Shown here in pieces: positions 22,349 through 27,545 of a DNA stretch of 27,545 bases. The stretch's first letter is position 1. Every line of letters starts with the position of its first letter. This DNA comes from Alphaproteobacteria bacterium (lineage in GTDB: Bacteria > Pseudomonadota > Alphaproteobacteria > GCA-2731375). The translations under genes and the position numbers were made by a program. The stretch covers positions 1-27,545 of the forward strand of contig JANQKO010000529.1 of assembly GCA_028281075.1 (NCBI GenBank), read 5' to 3'. The notes below the pieces were generated by a model. That model saw only the letters and a program-made list of their open reading frames with translations, was not told the origin of the DNA and made no database searches.

Positions 22349-23116
22349 GTGGGGGTCCGTGTTGTGAGAGAGAAGCGTACTGCCGCCATGTGCGGTGCCG
22401 CCGTGCCCTGCATGGCCATGCACAACGGCGTGGCGGATTCATGCGAGGGCTGCGATATCCGGCATCTGGCGTTCTGCGCCGGCCTCGATGACGTCCACAC
22501 GGACCAGTTGGAGCAGATCCGGGTCGCGATTCCGCTGTCGGCCGGCGACAGCCTGTTCATGGAGGGTGACGCGGCGGAAACGGTCTATAACCTGACCGAG
22601 GGCGCCTTGCGGGTCTACAAGATGCTGCCCGACGGTCGCCGCCAGATCACCGGTTTCGCGTTGCCCGGCGATTTTGTCGGTCTCAGCGACGATGGAATCT
22701 ACGCCCATAGCGCCGAGGCGATCATCGATGCGAAGCTGTGCCGGTTCTCCCGGCCGCAGCTCGACACGCTGTTCCGGAGCCATCCCGAGGTCGAGCACCG
22801 GCTGCTGGCGATCACCGGTGACGCGCTCGTCGCGGCGCAGGAACATATGCTGCTGCTCGGCCGCATGACGCCGGTCGAGAAAATGGCCGCCTTCCTGCTG
22901 CGGCTCGCCGAACGCGCCGGCCGGCTCGGCCGTGCCGAAGATCCGCTGATCCTGCCGATGAGCCGCGGCGATATCGCCGACTTCCTCGGCCTCACGGTGG
23001 AGACCGTCAGCCGCACCTTCACCCGGCTGCGGTCCGAGAACCTGATCGCCCTGCCACAGCCCGACAAGGTCCATATCGCCGACCCCGACGGCCTGCGCGG
23101 CCTGCTGCCGAGCTGA
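22349..23116 (+). CDS. fnrL: FNR-type [4Fe-4S] transcriptional regulator
   Basis: Encodes up to 255 residues from GTG 22349 (ggggattaa upstream); ATG 22388 is an alternative. The N-terminal cysteines C32-x2-C35-x7-C43 (S-C-E-G-C-D-I-R-H-L-A-F-C) plus C131 in A-K-L-C-R-F match the four ligands of the oxygen-sensing cluster in FNR. The cyclic-nucleotide-like beta barrel spans about 55-150 and the long dimer helix about 150-185. The C-terminal helix-turn-helix reads ISRGDIADFLGLTVETVSRTF-like, with E218, S221 and R222 in the E-x2-S-R pattern that reads TTGAT half-sites. It should activate or repress genes under low oxygen. It is preceded by a palindromic operator-like site and convergent with the Pat-like gene. 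Confidence 0.92.
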   Translation: MGVRVVREKRTAAMCGAAVPCMAMHNGVADSCEGCDIRHLAFCAGLDDVHTDQLEQIRVAIPLSAGDSLFMEGDAAETVYNLTEGALRVYKMLPDGRRQITGFALPGDFVGLSDDGIYAHSAEAIIDAKLCRFSRPQLDTLFRSHPEVEHRLLAITGDALVAAQEHMLLLGRMTPVEKMAAFLLRLAERAGRLGRAEDPLILPMSRGDIADFLGLTVETVSRTFTRLRSENLIALPQPDKVHIADPDGLRGLLPS

Positions 23117-23138
23117 CTGGGGTGGCGTTTGCCTGCCC

Positions 23139-23202
23139 CCGTCGTCATGACGGACACTTGATTTCTTCACGGGCTCCGAGGCCGGTATCCATGGGCCTCG
23201 GA
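23139..23202. terminator. Two hairpins between convergent genes
   Basis: CCGTC-gtcat-GACGG (23139-23153) and TCCGAGGCC (23175-23183) with GGCCTCGGA (23194-23202; perfect 9-bp stem, 10-base loop) lie between the convergent fnr-type and Pat-like genes. They are placed to act as a bidirectional transcription stop, although neither has a T-tract. Confidence 0.5.
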
Positions 23203-23240
23203 TCGCCGGTGCGGGTTCAGTGTGGGCGGAAGCTGCGCCG

Positions 23241-25928
23241 TCAGACCCGTGACGCGTCGTTCAGCGGCCGGCGGACCTCGACCACATCGTCCATGGCGAC
23301 GCCCTCGGCCTTGAAGCCGAGGGCCTTCGCCAGCGCGCGCATGCCGGCGTTCTCGCGCTTGATCTGGCCGATCATGTCGAGGGTGCCGCGGGCGCGGCAA
23401 TAGTCGATCATCTTCGTCAGCAGCTTGCGGCCCAGTCCCTGGCGTTTCTGATCCGACCGGACGATGATGGCGAACTCGGTCTGCCGGTTGTCGGGATCGG
23501 TCACGCTGCGCACGACGCCCAGCGTCTCGGCACCGCCGTCGGCCGTCGGCGCCGTCGCGATGAAGGCCATCTCCCGGTCGTAGTCGATCTGCGTCAGGCG
23601 GGCGACCTGATTGTGCGCGAAGTTGCGGATCAGGCCGAAGAAACGCATGCGGATGTCCTGCTCGTCGAGCCGGTCGAGAAACGCCGTGTGCGCCGGTTCG
23701 TCCTCCGGCCGGATGGGTCGCAGCAGCACCGCGCGGCCGTCGCTCAGCGCGAACGGCTCTTCCAGCTCCTTCGGATAGGGCTTGATCGCCAGCCGGTCGC
23801 CACCGTCGGGCGCGGCGACGCCGATGCGCGCGTCCAGGGCCAGCACGCCGCCGGCGTCGGCGAATAGCGGATTGATGTCCAGCTCGACGATCTCGGGAAT
23901 GTCGCAGATCAGTTGCGCGACCTGCACCAGGGTCAGTTGCAGCGCCGGCAGGTCGACGGCCGGCTCGTCGCGGTAGCCCGACAGCAGCCGGGAAATCCGG
24001 GTCTGCGCGATCAGGTCGGCGGCCAGCGCCATGTTCAGCGGCGGCAGCGCCAGCGCCCGGTCGCCGATGGCTTCCACCGCCTTGCCGCCCTCGCCGAACA
24101 GGATCACCGGCCCGAAGATCGGATCGGTCGCGGCGCCGACGATCAGCTCGCGGGCGCCGGGACGCCGGGCCATGGTCTGCACCGTGAAGCCGTCGACGCG
24201 GGCGTCGGGCCGCAATGCCGCGACCCGGGCCAGCATGTCCTCGGCCGCCGTCTCCAGCGCCGCCGCGTCGCCGAGGTCGAGAGCCACGCCGCCGACATCC
24301 GTCTTGTGACTGATATCGGGTGACAGGATCTTGAGCGCGATCGGATAGCCCAGCCCGTCGGCGACCGTCCGGGCCGCCTCGGCGTTCCCGGCCACGGCCG
24401 TCGCCACGACGGGCACGCCATAGGCGGCCAGCACCTGCTTGGCGTCGGGTTCGGAGAGCATGCTGTCGCCGCGGTCGAGCGCCGCGGCGATCACCGCGCG
24501 CGCCGCCCGCGTCGCCGGCGCGAACCGTGTCGGCAGCGAGGCCGGCGTCTGCATCAGGGCGTCCTGACGGTGCCGGTGGTCGGTCATGTGCAGGAATGCC
24601 CGCACGGCGGCGCTGGGCGTGTCGTAGGTCGGCATGCCGGCCTCGGCGAACCGTTGCCGGGCGGCGGCGACGCCGTCGCGGCCGAGCCAGCAGGTCAGCA
24701 CGTTCTTTCGCGCGTCGGCCGCGGCGTCGATCGTCGCCGCCGCCGCGTCCTCGGCCGAGGCGATGGCGGTCGGCGCGTGCATGACCAGCAGGGCGTCGTT
24801 CCGCGCGTCCGCCAGCAGCGCGCCGACGGCCGCGGCGTAGCGTTCGCCGGGCGCGTCGCCGATGATGTCGATGGGGTTCGCGCGCGACCAGTTGGCGGGC
24901 AGCACCGCGTCGAGCGCTGTCAGCGTATCGGGCGATATGTCGGCAAGGCTGCCGCCGCCTTCGATCAGCGCGTCGGTCGCGAGCACGCCGGGACCGCCGC
25001 CGTTGGTGGCGATGGCCAGCCGTTCGCCGCGCAGCGGGCGCATCTTGGCCAGCGTCTCGGCGGCGTCGAACAGTTCGTCGGTGCTGTAGACCCGGACGAT
25101 GCCCGCCCGGCGGAAGGCCGCGTCGTAGGCGGCATCGTTGCCGGCCAGCGCGCCGGTATGCGAGGCCGCGGCGGACGCGCCTTCCTTCACGCGGCCGGCG
25201 CGGATCGCCAGAATCGGCTTGTGCCGTGCCGCCGCCCGCGCCGCGGACAGGAACTTCCGCGCGTGCCGCACCGACTCGATATAGAGCAGGATGGCCCGTG
25301 TCGCCGGGTCGGCCCCGAGATAGTCGATGACGTCGCCGAAATCGACGTCGGCGCTGTCACCCAGCGATATGAAGTGGGAAAAGCCGACGCTCTGCGAACG
25401 CGCCCAGTCCAGCACCGCCGTGCACAGCGCGCCCGACTGGGAGGCGAAGGCGATCGGCCCCGGGGTGGCGGCGGCATGGCTGAAGCTGGCGTTGAGCCCG
25501 ATGCCGGGACTCAGCAGGCCGACACAATTCGGGCCGAGGACGCGGAAAGTATGCGGCCGGGCCGCGTCCAGCATGGCCTGTTGCAGCGTGCGGCCGTCCG
25601 CCGCCGTCTGGCGCGACAGGCCGGCCGTCAGCACCACGGCGGCGCGGCCGCCGCGGGCGCCGAGGTCGGCGATCAGGCCGGGGACGGTCGCCGGCGGCGT
25701 GCAGATCACGCCCAGATCCGGCGCCTCGGGCAGGCCGGCGATATCGCCATAGGCCCGGATGCCCGCGACCTCGCGGTGCTTCGGGTTGACCGGCCGGACC
25801 GGGCCGTCGAAACTGCCCGACAGCAGGTTGCGCATGACCACCGCGCCGACGCTTTGCGGCCGGTCGGACGCGCCGATCACGGCGACCGAGCGCGGCCGGA
25901 ACAGTTTGTCGAGGTGGCGGACGGTCAT
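23241..25928 (-). CDS. Pat-like acyl-CoA synthetase (NDP-forming)/GNAT fusion
   Basis: Encodes 895 residues. It opens with a CoA-binding domain (LFRPRSVAVIGASDRPQSVG) and succinyl-CoA-ligase-like domains. The phosphohistidine candidate is H257 in ASHTGALAGND, at the same number as in archaeal ADP-forming acetyl-CoA synthetase. An ATP-grasp domain follows (about 490-705: LSEPDAKQVLAAYGVPV, KILSPDISHKTDVGGV, ELDINPLF). A GNAT acetyltransferase ends the protein (about 735-895), with the acetyl-CoA loop QKRQGLGRKLL. This architecture is that of Pat/Pka protein lysine acetyltransferases, but here H257 is kept, so ligase activity is not excluded. The ATG at 25928 has a GGAGG site; an upstream TTG at 25976 is less likely. 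Stands alone. Confidence 0.93.
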   Translation of the reverse strand: MTVRHLDKLFRPRSVAVIGASDRPQSVGAVVMRNLLSGSFDGPVRPVNPKHREVAGIRAYGDIAGLPEAPDLGVICTPPATVPGLIADLGARGGRAAVVLTAGLSRQTAADGRTLQQAMLDAARPHTFRVLGPNCVGLLSPGIGLNASFSHAAATPGPIAFASQSGALCTAVLDWARSQSVGFSHFISLGDSADVDFGDVIDYLGADPATRAILLYIESVRHARKFLSAARAAARHKPILAIRAGRVKEGASAAASHTGALAGNDAAYDAAFRRAGIVRVYSTDELFDAAETLAKMRPLRGERLAIATNGGGPGVLATDALIEGGGSLADISPDTLTALDAVLPANWSRANPIDIIGDAPGERYAAAVGALLADARNDALLVMHAPTAIASAEDAAAATIDAAADARKNVLTCWLGRDGVAAARQRFAEAGMPTYDTPSAAVRAFLHMTDHRHRQDALMQTPASLPTRFAPATRAARAVIAAALDRGDSMLSEPDAKQVLAAYGVPVVATAVAGNAEAARTVADGLGYPIALKILSPDISHKTDVGGVALDLGDAAALETAAEDMLARVAALRPDARVDGFTVQTMARRPGARELIVGAATDPIFGPVILFGEGGKAVEAIGDRALALPPLNMALAADLIAQTRISRLLSGYRDEPAVDLPALQLTLVQVAQLICDIPEIVELDINPLFADAGGVLALDARIGVAAPDGGDRLAIKPYPKELEEPFALSDGRAVLLRPIRPEDEPAHTAFLDRLDEQDIRMRFFGLIRNFAHNQVARLTQIDYDREMAFIATAPTADGGAETLGVVRSVTDPDNRQTEFAIIVRSDQKRQGLGRKLLTKMIDYCRARGTLDMIGQIKRENAGMRALAKALGFKAEGVAMDDVVEVRRPLNDASRV

Positions 25929-26193
25929 CGGGGCGCCTCCGGCGGTTGCGCGATAGAGCCTGGGGCCCTTCTGCATTTTGTGCGTTGCAACATGATGTCA
26001 ATGATCGGATACCGGTGTGACGTTGCCATTGCGCCAGGTCAGCCCGACACCTGGAGCGGCCTCCGCTCAGGCGGAATCTGGACCGGCCCGCTCCCCCACC
26101 TGGCCACCCAGCGACAGTATCCCATGGCTGGCCGGGTGGGGGTGCGGGCCGGTGCCGCACGAACGAAAAATGCGCTAGATTGCGGAACAGGGA
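25929..26193. other. Intergenic region with repeat copy 2
   Basis: Spacer between the divergent Pat-like gene and the membrane-protein gene. The first 110 bases should carry the Pat-like promoter, although no clear hexamers were recognised. The rest is dominated by the palindromic repeat, which ends about 40 bases upstream of the membrane-protein start. Confidence 0.45.
26083..26152 (-). repeat. Dispersed palindromic repeat, copy 2 (inverted)
   Basis: Arms at 26083-26109 and 26126-26152 (left arm starts ccggcccgctcccccacc, right arm ends gcgggccgg) pair over about 27 bases with a few mismatches. Read on the minus strand, the spacer and inner arm (ggatactgtcgctgggtggcc) line up base for base with copy 1 (ggatacgctcgttggctggcc, 16 of 21 identical), so this copy lies in the opposite orientation to that at 1660-1732. 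Confidence 0.85.
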
Positions 26194-26928
26194 TTGAAAT
26201 ATTTGCGCAACAAGTCGTCCACATCGGGATGGCCGGCGGACCTGCCGGCCTGGGCATGGCTGTGGTTTCCGCCGGTCATGCTGCTGGCCGAGCTCGGCAC
26301 CCGGCTCTACGACGAGCCGATCTACCGCCGGGTCTGGGACAGCGAGCTCGGTCCGCTCGAGAACGGCACCGTCATTGTCCTGCTGCCGGGCATCGTCGCC
26401 GGCCTGCTGGCGCTGCGCTACCGGTCGCTGCTGCCCGCCCGCTGGCTCGTGGGCTGGATCCTGCTGTTCGTGCTGGGGTCGGTCTATCTCGGCGGCGAGG
26501 AAGCGAGCTGGGGCCAGCACTGGTTCGGCTGGCAGACGCCGGAGAGCCTGCGGGCGCTGAACGACCAGCAGGAGACCAACCTGCACAACATGTCGAGCTG
26601 GCTCGACCAGAAACCCCGCCTGCTGCTCGAGTTGTGGGTCCTGTTCGGCGGCATTCTGCTGCCGCTCTGGCGCGGCCGTGTCGGTGTTCTGCTGCCGCCG
26701 GGTCATTGGGGCTACTGGTTCTGGCCGTCCCGCGCCCTGTTGCCGACGGCGCTGCTGGCGATCCTGATCAACGTGCCGGACCGGTTGAACGACTGGTTCG
26801 GCCTGCCGATACCGCCGCCGTTCGATATCCGGCTCAGCGAGACGCAGGAATATTACTTCGCCCTGTTCCTGGGCCTCTACCTCTGCTCGATATTCGTGCG
26901 CCTGCGGCGGATCGCCCGCGATGGCTGA
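26194..26928 (+). CDS. Conserved membrane protein with GEExSWGQ motif
   Basis: Encodes about 244 residues with five or so membrane segments (around 20-35, 58-75, 84-100, 145-160, 182-195 and 221-237). A conserved non-membrane block at 101-132 reads GEEASWGQHWFGWQTP, then N-D-Q-Q-E-T-N-L-H-N. I recognise this G-E-E-x-S-W-G-Q ... N-x-Q-x-E-x-N-L-H-N pattern from an uncharacterised proteobacterial membrane-protein family. The dense acidic, His and Asn residues at the membrane face suggest a metal or substrate site. The start is TTG at 26194 (or TTG 26203, which has better ribosome-site spacing to AGGG); no ATG fits. Function unknown. Confidence 0.75.
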   Translation: MKYLRNKSSTSGWPADLPAWAWLWFPPVMLLAELGTRLYDEPIYRRVWDSELGPLENGTVIVLLPGIVAGLLALRYRSLLPARWLVGWILLFVLGSVYLGGEEASWGQHWFGWQTPESLRALNDQQETNLHNMSSWLDQKPRLLLELWVLFGGILLPLWRGRVGVLLPPGHWGYWFWPSRALLPTALLAILINVPDRLNDWFGLPIPPPFDIRLSETQEYYFALFLGLYLCSIFVRLRRIARDG

Positions 26929-27067
26929 TTGCAAATTGCGAATTCGACCCTTGGCGGATGCCCGTTTTCATTGCGCGTCGCATTTTGCAAAGGAAAGGCG
27001 CCTTTTAGAAGAGAAATAGGCGGTATTTGCACGATAAAATCGCAAAATATGCCCAGATCCGGGATTC

Positions 27068-27086
27068 GGCGGTTGGCCCGCCTTTT
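27068..27086 (+). terminator. Intrinsic terminator candidate
   Basis: GGCGG (27068-27072), TTGGC loop, CCGCC (27078-27082), then TTTT (27083-27086). This short GC stem with a T-run lies 140 bases after the membrane-protein stop and suits plus-strand termination. Confidence 0.5.
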
Positions 27087-27101
27087 GCTCTTTAACCATC
27101 A

Positions 27102-27176
27102 GTCCCCTTGGGGACATCGTGCGGGATCGTCGCTGGATTAAGCGACCCCCTATGAAGGTGGCGATCCCGCTCTTTT
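27102..27176 (+). ncRNA. Possible small structured RNA with terminator tail
   Basis: GTCCCC-TT-GGGGAC (27102-27115) is followed by a perfect 9-bp closing stem GCGGGATCG (27121-27129) with CGATCCCGC (27162-27170). The interior can fold into GTCGCT-ggatta-AGCGAC (27129-27146) and a weaker ccct-rich hairpin (27147-27161), giving a three-way junction. The tail TCTTTT (27171-27176) suits plus-strand termination. It could be an sRNA or an elaborate bidirectional terminator. Confidence 0.35.
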
Positions 27177-27221
27177 CCCTCCCTGGAACCGGCATTCGGC
27201 CGCCCACCCCCGGCGGGGCGG

Positions 27222-27545
27222 TCAGCGTGCCGTCGGCGCCGGTCCGAACATCAGCCCGGCGATGGCCGCCCGGCTTTGGCCGCCGGTATCGTCGCTGTCG
27301 GCCGAAATCGCCAACTGCCGGATCGGCGGCGGCGGCGCGCCGAAGATGCGTTCGTAGTCGGCCGCGACATCGACGTTCTCGCTGACCCATTCGCCGGTCG
27401 GCGCGTCGCCGTTGCGCAGGATCACCTGCATGCCCGAACCGCCGAAATAAGCGCTTTCGATCAGGCTGCCCGGCGGGTGGTTGCCGCCCCAGGTATAGCT
27501 CAACAGCCGTCCCGGCGCGTCCCGTCCCCGCCAGGCCTCGACCAG
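27222..27545 (-). CDS. DUF3047 family protein, 3' part (5' end outside window)
   Basis: An open frame of 107 codons runs in from the window edge with no start required. The protein ends with features I associate with DUF3047: LLSYTWGGNHPPGS, a variable strand, MQVILRNGDAPTGEWVSENV, then DVAADYERIFGAPPPPIRQL and AISADSDDTGGQSRA. These domains are beta-sandwich-like and usually exported; here the N-terminal signal region lies outside the window. Function unknown. A start could also be drawn at 27503 inside the frame, but conserved-looking sequence continues upstream to the edge. Confidence 0.75.
   Translation of the reverse strand: MVEAWRGRDAPGRLLSYTWGGNHPPGSLIESAYFGGSGMQVILRNGDAPTGEWVSENVDVAADYERIFGAPPPPIRQLAISADSDDTGGQSRAAIAGLMFGPAPTAR

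Larger units (their letters stand above)
26929..27221. other. Structured intergenic region
   Basis: This 293-base gene-free segment lies between the membrane protein and the convergent DUF3047 gene. It begins AT-rich, with dyads such as AAAGGCGCCTTT (26994-27005) and TTTG..CAAA (27026-27046). It then holds an intrinsic terminator (27068-27086), a gtcccc-tt-ggggac hairpin (27102-27115), the CtrA half-site sequence TTAACCAT (27092-27099) and a branched stem structure (27121-27170). Hairpin ccgccc/gggcgg near 27199-27221 could end the minus-strand gene. Confidence 0.5.

Noticed and set aside
24570..27008. 812-codon plus-strand frame
   Set aside because: Antisense to the Pat-like gene, then out of frame with the membrane-protein gene. 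Composition is low-complexity.
1..27545. CRISPR arrays, tRNA, rRNA, insertion sequences, prophage
   Set aside because: No regularly spaced direct repeats, no cloverleaf with tRNA-type conserved loops, no rRNA-like sequence and no transposase, integrase or phage protein was seen.

Overview
The window looks like a stretch of chromosome from a high-GC alphaproteobacterium, most likely of the Rhodospirillales type. This rests on the GC-rich codon usage, the double cold-shock-domain protein, the Pat-like acyl-CoA synthetase/acetyltransferase fusion, the FnrL-type regulator with a CxxC-x7-C cluster, and many amino-acid and organic-acid utilisation genes. I see no rRNA, tRNA, CRISPR array, transposase or phage gene.

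Left end (1-1879): a dispersed-type inverted repeat, a small conserved hypothetical gene (minus), a two-domain cold-shock protein (minus), then a gene-poor 560-base stretch holding two strong hairpins. One of these is copy 1 of a roughly 75-base palindromic repeat whose second, inverted copy lies near 26.1 kb. 1880-8589: a tandem UspA protein, then a complete glycerol-3-phosphate ABC importer in the order ugpB-ugpA-ugpE-ugpC, preceded by three 11-base-phased PhoB-like half-sites. The Na+/H+ antiporter gene nhaA follows, with a leader that can fold into nested perfect stems and looks like a structured regulatory RNA. 8.6-9.9 kb: two divergently transcribed, distantly related small proteins of unknown function flank a Fur-box-like sequence. 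9.9-14.6 kb: an MscS channel (minus), then a plus-strand cluster of FAD amine oxidase, MlrC-type M81 peptidase and a thioredoxin-fold/2OG-Fe(II) oxygenase fusion. The oxidase gene has an apparent frameshift at its 3' end. 14.6-17.6 kb: an MFS exporter with a divergent MarR regulator, an SRPBCC protein and a DinB-like protein. 17.6-22.0 kb: a HisC-type aminotransferase and an MFS carrier (minus), divergent from a DapA/NAL-family aldolase and a class I glutamine amidotransferase. 22.0-27.5 kb: an FNR-type Fe-S regulator with a palindrome over its probable -10 box, the large Pat-like protein (minus), repeat copy 2, a conserved membrane protein, a structured intergenic region, and the 3' part of a DUF3047 gene (minus) running off the window.

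Functionally the window mixes phosphate-starvation uptake (Ugp), cation homeostasis (NhaA, MscS), probable iron control (divergent pair), oxygen control (FNR) and amino-acid/peptide catabolism. The most interesting non-coding signals are the nhaA leader RNA, the Fur-like site between the unknown paralogous pair, the paired inverted-orientation palindromes and the fnr operator-like dyad. Identifications rest on recognised motifs and overall resemblance; no database search was run.
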